Shown here one piece after another: positions 25,457-35,777 of a DNA stretch of 64,000 bases. The notes beneath the pieces are model-generated. The model made no database searches and was not told the DNA's origin. It saw only the letters and a program-made list of their open reading frames with translations. Position numbers and translations under genes: made by a program. The stretch is taken from NCBI GenBank assembly GCA_965277495.1, contig OZ255824.1, positions 248,001 through 312,000 on the forward strand, in the 5' to 3' direction. Source of the DNA: CAHJXG01 sp965277495. Lineage in GTDB: Bacteria; Pseudomonadota; Alphaproteobacteria; Acetobacterales; Acetobacteraceae. Every line of letters begins with the position of its first letter. Within the stretch, counting starts at the first letter, position 1.

Positions 25457-26508
25457 TCCGGAGACGCTGGTTCGACGCCGGGGTCCCGCAGCAGGTCGAG
25501 TTGCGGCTGGTTGCTGGGCGGCATCAGCCCCAGATGACGCCATCCCGCCTCCCCCAGCATACGGCCACGGCTGGTGCGGAGGATCAGGCCTTCCTGGATC
25601 AAATAAGGCTCCACGACGTCCTCCAGCGTGTCCCGCGCCTCGGCGAGCGCCGCCGCCAGCGTCTCGACTCCGACGGGTCCGCCGGCATGGTGCTCGGCGA
25701 TGCGGCGCAGATAGCGCCGGTCCATCGCGTCGAGGCCCAGGCGGTCGACCTCCAGCCGGGTCAGCGCCGCGTCGGCCATGGTGCGGTCGACCGGGTCCTG
25801 CCCCTCGACGGTCGCGAAATCGCGGACCCGGCGCAGCAGGCGCCCGGCGATGCGGGGCGTGCCGCGCGACCGGCGCGCGATCTCGGCGGCGCCCTCCCGC
25901 GTGAGGTTGAAACCGAGTTTCTCCGCGCCGCGCGACACGATCAGTTCAAGCTCGGCAAACGTGTAGAAAACCAGCCGCAGCGGTATGCCGAACCGGTCGC
26001 GCAACGGAGTCGCCAGCAGGCCCGCCCGCGTCGTGGCGCCGACCAGGGTGAACGGCGACAGGTCGATCCGCACGCTGCGCGCCGCCGGCCCCTCGCCGAT
26101 GATCAGGTCGAGCTGGAAATCCTCCATCGCGGGATACAGCACCTCCTCGATGGCAGGCTGCAGCCGGTGGATTTCGTCGATGAACAGCACATCGCGCGGC
26201 TGCAGGTTGGTGAGGATCGCCGCGAGGTCCCCGGCACGCTGGATGACGGGGCCGGAGGTCGCGCGGAAGCCCACGCCCAGCTCGCGCGCCACGATCTGCG
26301 CCAGGGTGGTCTTGCCGAGGCCCGGCGGACCGTGCAGCAGCACATGGTCCATCGCCTCGGCCCGTCCACGCGCGGCCTGGATGAAAATCCGAAGGTTCTC
26401 GCGGCTGGCTTTCTGCCCGATGAATTCGGCGAGCGTCTGCGGGCGGAGGCTCGCCTCGCCGGTGTCGTCCTCGCCGAGGGTGGCGCCGACCGTGCGGTCA
26501 TCGCTCAT
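25453..26508 (-). CDS. ruvB: Holliday junction branch migration helicase RuvB
   Basis: RuvB is the AAA+ motor that drives branch migration with RuvA. The 351-residue protein has 'LRPQTLAEFIGQKASRENL', Walker A 'GPPGLGKTTLAQIVARELG', Walker B 'VLFIDEIHRL', sensor 1 'VGATTRAGLL', the 'PLRDRFGI' arginine-finger block, and the C-terminal winged helix 'PYLIQEGLILRTSRGRM'. The ATG overlaps the ruvA stop (ATGA) and the stop overlaps the ybgC start. Confidence 0.98.
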   Translation of the reverse strand: MSDDRTVGATLGEDDTGEASLRPQTLAEFIGQKASRENLRIFIQAARGRAEAMDHVLLHGPPGLGKTTLAQIVARELGVGFRATSGPVIQRAGDLAAILTNLQPRDVLFIDEIHRLQPAIEEVLYPAMEDFQLDLIIGEGPAARSVRIDLSPFTLVGATTRAGLLATPLRDRFGIPLRLVFYTFAELELIVSRGAEKLGFNLTREGAAEIARRSRGTPRIAGRLLRRVRDFATVEGQDPVDRTMADAALTRLEVDRLGLDAMDRRYLRRIAEHHAGGPVGVETLAAALAEARDTLEDVVEPYLIQEGLILRTSRGRMLGEAGWRHLGLMPPSNQPQLDLLRDPGVEPASPE

Positions 26509-27104
26509 TTAATCGCCAGCTCCCGCAGGCTGCCGCGGATCACTTGGTCGACGCCGGCCTCTTCGCCCAGCGCCGCCATGATCCGCACCACGACGGGATA
26601 CGCCTCGGACCGGCGATAGCCGAGGTTGGCCAGCGCCGAGACCGCGTCCGCCTCGGTGCCGCCCGTGGGCGCCGGGATGGCCATGCTGGTGCCGGTCGGC
26701 ATCGTCCCGGCCTTGTCCCGCAGTTCGCTCAGCAGGCGGATCGCGAGCTTGGCGCCGACGCCGGGCGCACGGGTCAGGCTGGCCTTGTCGCCGGCGGCGA
26801 TCGCGTTGATGAGGTCATGCGGCGACAACGCCGACAGGATGTTGAGCGCGACCTTGGCGCCGACGCCTTGGATGGTGAGCAGCAGGCGGAACCACTCGCG
26901 CTCCGCCGGGTCGGTGAAGCCATACAGCACGATGGCGTCGTCCCGCACGTGTGTTTCGATCAGCACGCGCGCGGTCGCGGGCGATGCCGGAAGCGCCGCC
27001 AGGGTGCGGGTCGAGGCCTGCACCAAATAGCCGACTCCGTTCACGTCGATGATGCAGCTCGCGGCGTCCAGCGCGTCGACGCGTCCGTGCAGCAATGCGA
27101 TCAC
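26505..27104 (-). CDS. ruvA: Holliday junction DNA-binding protein RuvA
   Basis: RuvA binds the four-way junction and loads RuvB. The 199-residue protein has the OB-fold start 'MIALLHGRVDALDAASCIIDVNGVGYLV', two helix-hairpin-helix segments ('LLTIQGVGAKVALNILSAL' and 'RAPGVGAKLAIRLLSEL') and a flexible linker. The C-terminal RuvB-binding domain contains 'ALANLGYRRSEA'. Four-base overlaps with ruvC upstream and ruvB downstream indicate one operon. Confidence 0.98.
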   Translation of the reverse strand: MIALLHGRVDALDAASCIIDVNGVGYLVQASTRTLAALPASPATARVLIETHVRDDAIVLYGFTDPAEREWFRLLLTIQGVGAKVALNILSALSPHDLINAIAAGDKASLTRAPGVGAKLAIRLLSELRDKAGTMPTGTSMAIPAPTGGTEADAVSALANLGYRRSEAYPVVVRIMAALGEEAGVDQVIRGSLRELAIK

Positions 27105-27622
27105 GCCATGATCGTCCCGGCGATGACGCGGAGCCGGGTGGAGCGGTGATGGGCATGGCAGATCGCGACGGCCAATGCGTCGGCGGCGTCCGCGCGGCGC
27201 AGCGTCGCCCCGGGCAGCAGGCGGCGGACCATGAGCGCGACCTGCTCCTTGCTCGCCCCCCCGGTGCCGACGACGGCCTGTTTCACCCCCATCGCGCCAT
27301 ATTCCGCGACGACGATCCCCGCCAGCGCCGGCGCCAGCAGGGCGACCCCGCGGGCGTAGCCAAGCTTCAGCGTCGCGGTGCCGTTGCGGTTCACGTAGGT
27401 TTCCTCGACCGCCGCCTCGTCCGGTCGGTGCTCCAGGAACAGCAGCGTCAGGGCGTCATGCAGGAACTTGAGCCGATGCGGCACGCTGTCGGCGTTGTCC
27501 GTCGCGATGACCCCGTCCGCCACGTGGCGCAGCCGGTTGCCGTGCACGTCGATGACGCCCCACCCGGTGAAGCGCAGCCCAGGGTCAATCCCCATCAGAC
27601 GGGCAGCCGAAAGTGGAGCCAT
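27101..27622 (-). CDS. ruvC: Holliday junction resolvase RuvC
   Basis: RuvC cleaves Holliday junctions symmetrically. The 173-residue RNase H-like nuclease shows the catalytic acids: Asp in 'LMGIDPGLRFTGWGV', Glu in 'AAVEETYVNRNGTATLKL', and the C-terminal Asp pair in 'RADAADALAVAICHAHH'. The start shares one base with the yebC stop (TGATG) and the end overlaps ruvA. Confidence 0.97.
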   Translation of the reverse strand: MAPLSAARLMGIDPGLRFTGWGVIDVHGNRLRHVADGVIATDNADSVPHRLKFLHDALTLLFLEHRPDEAAVEETYVNRNGTATLKLGYARGVALLAPALAGIVVAEYGAMGVKQAVVGTGGASKEQVALMVRRLLPGATLRRADAADALAVAICHAHHRSTRLRVIAGTIMA

Positions 27623-28371
27623 CAGGCCGACAGCGACCGCATCACGGCGTCGGGAATTTCGAAGTTGGCGTAAACGTTCTGCACGTCGTCATTGTCCTCC
27701 AGCGCGTCGATCAGCTTCAACAAGCTGATAGCCCGGTCCTCGTCGAGCGTCACCGACGTGCTGGGCCTCCAATCGAGTTTTGCGGCCGCGGGCGGGCCGA
27801 ACCGGGCCTCCAACGCGTCGCGAACGGCCATCCAGTCATCGGGCGCGCAGGTGATCTCGTGGACATCCGGTCCGCTCTCGGCATTTTCGGCGCCGGCGTC
27901 GATCGCCGCCTCCAGCATCGCATCGGCGGTCGCCGCACCCACTGGATACTCGATGACGCCGAGTCGCGTGAACATGAAGCTGACGGAATTGGTTTCGCCC
28001 ATCGCGCCGCCGTGCTTGTTGAACGCCGCGCGCACGTCGGACGCAGTGCGGTTGCGGTTATCCGTCAGCGCCTCGACGATCACCGCGACGCCGGCGGGGC
28101 CGTAACCCTCGTAGCGCACGTCCACGTAGTCGTCGCTGCCCCCCGCTCCGGCCGCTTTCTTCACCGCGCGCTCGATGGTGTCGCGCGGCATGTTGGCGCC
28201 GCGCGCCTCGGCCATGGCGGTGCGCAGGCGTGGGTTGGCGGCCGGGTCAGGCAGTCCGGTCCGGGCAGATACCGTGATCTCGCGGATCAGCTTGGCGAAC
28301 TGCCGGGCGCGCCGCGCATCCTGCGCGCCCTTGCGGTGCATGATGTTCTTGAATTGGCTATGGCCGGCCAT
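27622..28371 (-). CDS. yebC: YebC/PmpR-family regulatory/translation factor
   Basis: This is the 249-residue TACO1/YebC family, with the invariant N-terminus 'MAGHSQFKNIMHRKGAQDARRARQFAKLIREI', 'NMPRDTIERAVKKA' and 'YEGYGPAGVAVIVEALTDNRNRT'. Members have been described as DNA-binding regulators and, more recently, as factors easing translation of proline stretches. A TolA with a polyproline-like middle lies in the same gene run, a suggestive but unproven link. It is the first gene of the long minus-strand run and overlaps ruvC by one base. Confidence 0.95.
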   Translation of the reverse strand: MAGHSQFKNIMHRKGAQDARRARQFAKLIREITVSARTGLPDPAANPRLRTAMAEARGANMPRDTIERAVKKAAGAGGSDDYVDVRYEGYGPAGVAVIVEALTDNRNRTASDVRAAFNKHGGAMGETNSVSFMFTRLGVIEYPVGAATADAMLEAAIDAGAENAESGPDVHEITCAPDDWMAVRDALEARFGPPAAAKLDWRPSTSVTLDEDRAISLLKLIDALEDNDDVQNVYANFEIPDAVMRSLSA

Positions 28372-28440
28372 CGCCTCGACTCTGTCCCTTATTGGTCCAA
28401 CCGGAGGTGTAGCAGCCGCGCCACGGCGTTGAAACCTGTC

Positions 28441-28542
28441 CTACGCTGCGCCATCAGTATCCATGCGTTGGAGCCAGGCCGGGTCCGCGGTGATAGGGTC
28501 CACCCCAGCGCCAATGCTGAGGATCAGCCGCAGATAAGGGAG
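28441..28542 (-). pseudogene. Remnant of a 2-hydroxyacid dehydrogenase (GhrA-like)
   Basis: On the minus strand, 33 codons before a TAG read LPYLRLILSIGAGVDPITAD and then PAWLQRM. This matches the 'LPnLklIfSlGAGVDhilaDP' block of glyoxylate/hydroxypyruvate reductase A-type dehydrogenases. No start, Rossmann motif or catalytic residues are present on either side, and the stop interrupts it. It fills most of the gap between yebC and the AraC regulator and looks like debris of a deleted gene. Identification rests on one motif. Confidence 0.4.
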
Positions 28543-28551
28543 TGACAGTTT

Positions 28552-29421
28552 GTGAGCTTGCTGACGAACGCACATCAAGAAGCCAGCCCGTCATGCCCGC
28601 CCAGCACGCCCCACGCGGACCCTAGCCTGCCGCTCACGATCGCGCACTGGCGGCACGGGGATGCCGAGGTCACCCTCGGCGGCGAGGATGCGGCGTGCCT
28701 TATGCTCGTGCTTTCCGACGGACAGGTCGCTGAGCGCTGGCGGGCTGGGACCTGGTCCCGGAAACCCTCCAGGCTGGGCAATATCACCGTGATCGATCCT
28801 GACGAAATGACGAAGTTCGCGATGCATGGGCAGTTCAACGTCGTCAAACTCTTTGTTCCGATGCATAGCTTGGCCGCTGCGGCTGGCTTGAACCGGCGTC
28901 CCAATGTCAACCCTCGTTTCGGCGGCCCGGAGCCTGAGCTCGCGCGCTGCGCTCAACGCGCGCTCGTGGCGTTGCACAATGGCGCCGGCCCGGATCCGCT
29001 GCTGTTGTCGAGTATCGTCACGCAGCTTCACACGCATCTGATCGAACAGCCGCAATCGGGCAGCGCCTGGGCTGTGGGTGGCCTGTCGCGCCGGCAGTTG
29101 CGCCGGGTGCAGGAGTTGATCGAAGCCTGCGCGTCCGCTCCGATCGCCTCATCGCCATCGCTGAGCGACCTCGCGGCCGAGGCAAACCTCAGCCTGCACC
29201 ACTTCGCCCGGGAGTTCCGGCGGTCAACCGGGGTGACGCCCTATGCCTATATGCTCCGGCGCCGCTTGGACCGTGCCCGGCACTTGGTCATTCAATCGAG
29301 CCATTCGTTCGCGCACATCGGCACCTGGTCGGGGTTCCCATCCGCCGCCCATTTCACCAACCGCTTCCACCGTGAAATGGGCGTGTCGCCGGGTGCCCTC
29401 AGGCGGGCGGCGCAAGGGTGA
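28552..29421 (+). CDS. AraC-family transcriptional regulator
   Basis: This is a 289-residue regulator with a poorly conserved N-terminal sensing domain (~1-165) and a C-terminal AraC DNA-binding domain of two helix-turn-helices: 'SLSDLAAEANLSLHHFAREFRRSTGVTPYAYM' split over ~200-235, then 'FAHIGTWSGFPSAAHFTNRFHREMGVSPGALRR'. GTG at 28552 with AAGGGAG upstream is the chosen start. The nearest targets by position are the RraA-like/FAD-oxidoreductase genes that converge on it, but no ligand can be inferred. Confidence 0.88.
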   Translation: MSLLTNAHQEASPSCPPSTPHADPSLPLTIAHWRHGDAEVTLGGEDAACLMLVLSDGQVAERWRAGTWSRKPSRLGNITVIDPDEMTKFAMHGQFNVVKLFVPMHSLAAAAGLNRRPNVNPRFGGPEPELARCAQRALVALHNGAGPDPLLLSSIVTQLHTHLIEQPQSGSAWAVGGLSRRQLRRVQELIEACASAPIASSPSLSDLAAEANLSLHHFAREFRRSTGVTPYAYMLRRRLDRARHLVIQSSHSFAHIGTWSGFPSAAHFTNRFHREMGVSPGALRRAAQG

Positions 29422-29514
29422 TTTGGCGAATGAACGCGTTTTCTGGTTGGCGCATTCGCCTAGCGCCAGGGTGACGGCGGTCGATCTCACGTTCCTGAAC
29501 CGCCCGAAAACGCT
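29422..29514. other. Convergent intergenic with nested inverted repeats
   Basis: Between the AraC gene and the convergent RraA-like gene are two perfect 8-bp inverted repeats: GGCGAATG/CATTCGCC (29425-29432 and 29453-29460) and GCGTTTTC/GAAAACGC (29436-29443 and 29506-29513). They are mutually interleaved and could form alternative structures or act as bidirectional terminators. No ORF is convincing here. Confidence 0.4.
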
Positions 29515-30210
29515 CTAATGGATTTCCCCCGCCTGCTGCACCGCGGCGCGAAGTTTGGCGGGGCTGAAATCGGGGCCGGCGCACACGTCGAGGATGACCT
29601 TCTCGCGCCGGGACACCAGCGCGATCGCCTCCGGCAGCTTGCGCACCGCATCGGCAGGGATCACGGCCGCGCCGTGGAAATCCGCATGGACGACGTCGCC
29701 GTGCGCGACGTTCATGCCGAACACGTTCACCGGCTTGCCGAAGTCGACCAGGTGGACATGGGCGTGGCTGGGACCGATGCGGCCGCCGATGATCTGGAAG
29801 TCCAGCGCCAGCACGTCGCAGTCGCGGAACGAACCATTGGTCACGCAACCCAGCGCGCCCAGCGCCTTGTGCACCGTCGAATGCACCTCGCCCCACCACG
29901 CGCCATAGCCTGGACGGTCGTCGAGGTCCTGCAGCACGACCACGGTCGGAAACTCCGCGTCGGCCACGTAGTCGTACCAATCCAGCCGGTTCGCGGTCGG
30001 GCCGCGGGGCGCCTCCTTGGCGCGGATCGTGCCGACCCGCGCCACGCCAACCATGGGTTTCAGCCTGCGGCCGGCCGCGACCATGTGCTCGACGGTGAAG
30101 CCGATCGCGCGCCGCTCAGGCGCCACGATCTCCAGGCCGTTGCAGATCGTCGGCGTGTCCCACTGCCGCAGGGCCTCGAGATCGTCGAGCGTGTAGGGCG
30201 GTTCGGCCAT
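29515..30210 (-). CDS. RraA-family protein (aldolase-like fold)
   Basis: This is a 231-residue RraA/4-hydroxy-4-methyl-2-oxoglutarate aldolase-family protein. Visible landmarks are 'WDTPTICNGLEIVAPERR', 'GVARVGTIRAKEAP', the 'GSFRDCDVL' metal/substrate loop (family consensus G.vRD...) and 'PVNVFGMNVAHGDVVHADFHGAAVIP'. Family members are divalent-metal aldolases/decarboxylases or RNase E inhibitors; the conserved RD and D residues favour an enzyme. GGAGGGACAC precedes the ATG at 30210. Its 5' end overlaps the FAD-oxidoreductase gene by 95 bp, suggesting coupled expression. Confidence 0.82.
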   Translation of the reverse strand: MAEPPYTLDDLEALRQWDTPTICNGLEIVAPERRAIGFTVEHMVAAGRRLKPMVGVARVGTIRAKEAPRGPTANRLDWYDYVADAEFPTVVVLQDLDDRPGYGAWWGEVHSTVHKALGALGCVTNGSFRDCDVLALDFQIIGGRIGPSHAHVHLVDFGKPVNVFGMNVAHGDVVHADFHGAAVIPADAVRKLPEAIALVSRREKVILDVCAGPDFSPAKLRAAVQQAGEIH

Positions 30211-31519
30211 TGCGTGTCCCTCCAGTTGAAGCGGCAGCATCGCCGGTGCGCCGCCAAGCGGCAAATCGTCTTGGCGAGTACGGCGTGGGATCGATCACCG
30301 GCGGCAGCATGCCGATCAGGTCCGCCACCAAACGTCCGGTGACGGGTCCAGCGGCCAGGCCCACATGGCCATGGCCGAACGCATGGAACACGTCCGCGCA
30401 GCCGCTCGCCGCCCCGATCACCGGCAGGCCGTCCGGGGTGCTGGGCCGGTGCCCCATCCAGACCTTCACCCGATCGGCCGGCAGGTCGCGCGGCAGGTTT
30501 GGGAACGTGCGCAGGGCGAAGTCGCGCAGGATCGCCGCCCGGCGCCAGTCTGGCGCTGCATCCAGGCCCGCCAGCTCGACCTGCCCGGCGATCCGCAGTC
30601 CGCCGCGGGTCATCGTGACCGCCATCTTGCCGTCGCTGGGCATGACCGGACGGCGCGGTCCGGCGCCGGGCGCGGAGATGACGGCGTGGTAGCCGCGCTC
30701 GCTCTCGAGGCTGACCCGGTCCCCGGCCGCCAGGGCCAACGCGCGGGAGCGTGCGCCGGCGGCGATCACGGCCGCACCACAGGCCACGTCGCCCACTGTC
30801 GTCGTGACCGCCATCAGCCGGCCCGCCTCAATGCGGAACCCGGTGGCGGCTGCCCGCACCCGCACGGCGCCGAGCGAAACCGCATGGTCCGCCAGCGCCG
30901 CGACATAGGCGCCGGGATCGGTGCAGTTGCCGCCGGCCTCGACCAGCACGCCGAACGTGTAACGCCGGTCGAGTTCGGGCTCCTGCTGGCGCAGTTCGTC
31001 CTCATTGAGTTCCAGCCATTGCACACCGTTATCCCGGCGCAGCCGCCAGGCCAGGGCTTCGGCCTCGAAGGCGGCGCGGCTCGGAAAAATGTAGAGCAAG
31101 CCTCGCCGTTCGATGAGTTCAGCGACTCCGGCCTGCTCGGCAAGTTGGCGGTGCCGCTCGGGCGCGTCGGCGACCAGCGGGCGCAAGGCTCGCGCGATGG
31201 CTTCCACCCGCGCCACCGTCGCCCCGGCCCGCACGAAGCGCAGCAGCCACGGCGTCAACTGCGGCAGATAACGCCATCGGATTGCCAATGGGCCAAGGGG
31301 ATCGGCCAGGAACCGTGGAACCCGCCGCCAGAGGCCCGGCGCAGTGGGCGGAACCACCGAACTCGGGCTTAGCCAAGCGCCGTTGCCATAGCTGGCGGCT
31401 TGTTCGCCGCCGGGCTGGGCCGGTTCGATGATGGTGACCTGATGGCCGTCCCGCAGCAACTCAATCGCCACCGCCGCGCCCACGATCCCAGCGCCGATAA
31501 CGGCGACATGGCGCGCCAC
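30116..31519 (-). CDS. FAD-dependent D-amino acid dehydrogenase/amine oxidoreductase (DadA-like)
   Basis: This 467-residue DAO-family flavoprotein opens with the FAD-binding Rossmann motif 'VAVIGAGIVGAAVAIELLRDGHQVTIIEP'. It ends its conserved part with 'GHRPSTPDGLPVIGAA' and 'VFHAFGHGHVGLAAGPVTGRLVADLI', typical of DadA/D-hydroxyproline-type dehydrogenases. Relatives stop shortly after 'PYSPRRF'; here the frame continues ~45 residues (Arg/Gly-rich, unlike the family) into the RraA-like gene in another frame. Stop-codon loss or a frameshift is likely. The substrate is unknown; an RraA-like partner suggests a hydroxy- or imino-acid route (inference). Confidence 0.85.
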   Translation of the reverse strand: MARHVAVIGAGIVGAAVAIELLRDGHQVTIIEPAQPGGEQAASYGNGAWLSPSSVVPPTAPGLWRRVPRFLADPLGPLAIRWRYLPQLTPWLLRFVRAGATVARVEAIARALRPLVADAPERHRQLAEQAGVAELIERRGLLYIFPSRAAFEAEALAWRLRRDNGVQWLELNEDELRQQEPELDRRYTFGVLVEAGGNCTDPGAYVAALADHAVSLGAVRVRAAATGFRIEAGRLMAVTTTVGDVACGAAVIAAGARSRALALAAGDRVSLESERGYHAVISAPGAGPRRPVMPSDGKMAVTMTRGGLRIAGQVELAGLDAAPDWRRAAILRDFALRTFPNLPRDLPADRVKVWMGHRPSTPDGLPVIGAASGCADVFHAFGHGHVGLAAGPVTGRLVADLIGMLPPVIDPTPYSPRRFAAWRRTGDAAASTGGTRNGRTALHARRSRGPAAVGHADDLQRPGDRGA

Positions 31520-31534
31520 AATCGGCTGTGGCGG

Positions 31535-31840
31535 TCAGCGGCGCACGATAGACTTTTCCTGCCCCCATTTCTCGGGGCAGCGGATACGGAACGGGCCGTC
31601 GACGATATACTCGAACGACTTTCGCTTCGGATTCTCCAGCGAAGCGCGCCAAGACTGGATCGTGCCGCCGTAATAAGCCTCCTCGGCGCGAGCCGCATGA
31701 AGATAAATCCGGCCGCCAATCGCTTCCTCGGCAACGTCGTCCGTCACCGGCCAGGTGCCAGTCTCATACCTAGTCGGCTCAGGCCCGATGCGCTTGTTGC
31801 GCTGGCCTTGTTTACAAAGCAGATGCAGGTCAACGACCAA
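31535..31840 (-). CDS. Conserved hypothetical small protein
   Basis: A 101-residue soluble protein starting at TTG (31840), with GGGAG 9 bp upstream. Landmarks are 'RYETGTWPVTDDVAEEAIGGRIYLHAARAEEAYYGGTI' in two parts and 'VDGPFRIRCPEKWGQEKSIVRR' at the end. I have the impression of a conserved family of unknown function but cannot name it. No transmembrane segment or catalytic motif is seen. It lies 15 bp upstream of the FAD oxidoreductase on the same strand. Codon use is somewhat less GC-biased than the neighbours. A shorter start is possible. Confidence 0.62.
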   Translation of the reverse strand: MVVDLHLLCKQGQRNKRIGPEPTRYETGTWPVTDDVAEEAIGGRIYLHAARAEEAYYGGTIQSWRASLENPKRKSFEYIVDGPFRIRCPEKWGQEKSIVRR

Positions 31841-31909
31841 ACGCCGGAACTCCCACCATAATCTAGCCGGTGGACGCCCTGGAACTGATGCCCCAAGGCG
31901 TGCCGCCGA

Positions 31910-32701
31910 TCAGGCCGCCGCGACGGCCCGGCGCGCCATTACGCCGATCAAGTGGGCACGATACTCCGGACTGGCATGAATGTCGCCATTCAAGCCGTCG
32001 GATGGAGTTGTAATTCCCGTGATCGCGTCTGCCGAGAAATTTGCCGACAGCGCCTGTTCCATCGCGGTATGGCGGAATACGCCGCCCTGCCCCGCCCCGG
32101 TGATCGCCACGCGCACGCCCGCCGCCGTCTTGGCGACGAACACGCCGACCATGGCATAGCGCGACGCCGGGTTGCGGAACTTCTCATAGTTCGACTTCTC
32201 GGCAATCGGGAACTCGATCGCGGTGATCAGCTCGCTCGGCTCCAGCGCCGTGGTGAACATGCCCTGGAAGAAATCATCCGCGGCGATGCTGCGATGGTCG
32301 GTGTGGATCGTGGCATTGAGCGCCAGCACCGCGGACGGATAGCAGGCGGACGGGTCGTTGTTGGCCAGCGAGCCGCCCATGGTGCCGCGGTGCCGCACCT
32401 GCGTGTCGCCGATCCAGGACGCCATCTTGGCCAGGCCCGGCAGCATCCGCTTGATGTCTTCGGACGACTCGATCTGGTGATGCGTCGTCATGGCGCCGAT
32501 CGTAATGCTCTTGGCGTCGGCCGCGATGCCCCGCAGCCCCAAGTCCGACAGGTCGACAATGGCGCTCGGCTTGTTCAGCCGCTGCTTCAGCACCGGGATG
32601 AAGGTCTGGCCGCCAGCCAGCGCCTTCGCCTCAATGTCCGCGCCCAGCGCCTGCACGGCGGCGGGAATGGAGGACGGCTTGGTATAGGTGAAATCATACA
32701 T
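31910..32701 (-). CDS. Molybdenum hydroxylase FAD-binding (medium) subunit
   Basis: This is a CoxM/XdhB-type FAD subunit of 263 residues. It starts 'MYDFTYTKPSSIPAAVQAL', then the FAD loops 'ALAGGQTFIPVLKQRLNKP' and 'VRHRGTMGGSLANNDPSAC', and the C-terminal CO_deh_flav_C-type segment 'FRNPASRYAMVGVFVAK'. It relays electrons from the FeS subunit to FAD. The ATG at 32701 gives the family N-terminus. It is the last gene of the S-L-M cluster (35664 to 31910), 11 bp after the large subunit. Confidence 0.92.
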   Translation of the reverse strand: MYDFTYTKPSSIPAAVQALGADIEAKALAGGQTFIPVLKQRLNKPSAIVDLSDLGLRGIAADAKSITIGAMTTHHQIESSEDIKRMLPGLAKMASWIGDTQVRHRGTMGGSLANNDPSACYPSAVLALNATIHTDHRSIAADDFFQGMFTTALEPSELITAIEFPIAEKSNYEKFRNPASRYAMVGVFVAKTAAGVRVAITGAGQGGVFRHTAMEQALSANFSADAITGITTPSDGLNGDIHASPEYRAHLIGVMARRAVAAA

Positions 32702-32712
32702 GCTGCTGTTCC

Positions 32713-35094
<2,382 letters not shown>

Positions 35095-35139
35095 GTCCGC
35101 TACTCCCTGCAGTCCCAGCTTGACGCCAGTCCATCTTGT

Positions 35140-35157
35140 TGGCCGGCCTTTCGGCCA
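35140..35157. repeat. Short hairpin between FeS- and Mo-subunit genes
   Basis: TGGCCG-GCCTTT-CGGCCA, a perfect 6-bp stem with a 6-nt loop, lies in the 72-bp gap between the FeS- and Mo-subunit genes, with no T-tract on the transcribed strand. It could modulate relative expression by processing or attenuation; this is inference. Confidence 0.4.
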
Positions 35158-35166
35158 GCGGCATAG

Positions 35167-35664
<498 letters not shown>

Positions 35665-35716
35665 CTCTTCATTCTCCCTGCATGTAAAAACTTGCGTGTG
35701 GCTATCTTGCCATAGC

Positions 35717-35757
35717 GCTTGACGTAGTGTGGCCACCACGGCTGGCTAGGGTCAAGC
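35717..35757. repeat. Inverted repeat GCTTGAC...GTCAAGC
   Basis: Perfect 7-bp arms at 35717-35723 and 35751-35757 are separated by 27 bp that contain a smaller TGGCCA palindrome. The repeat sits in the 113-bp gap between the ABC-transporter operon end (35778) and the FeS-subunit start (35664), both on the minus strand. It is either an operator/promoter element of the hydroxylase operon or a terminator of the opp operon. Confidence 0.4.
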
Positions 35758-35777
35758 CTGCGCCCCTTGTAGATTGC

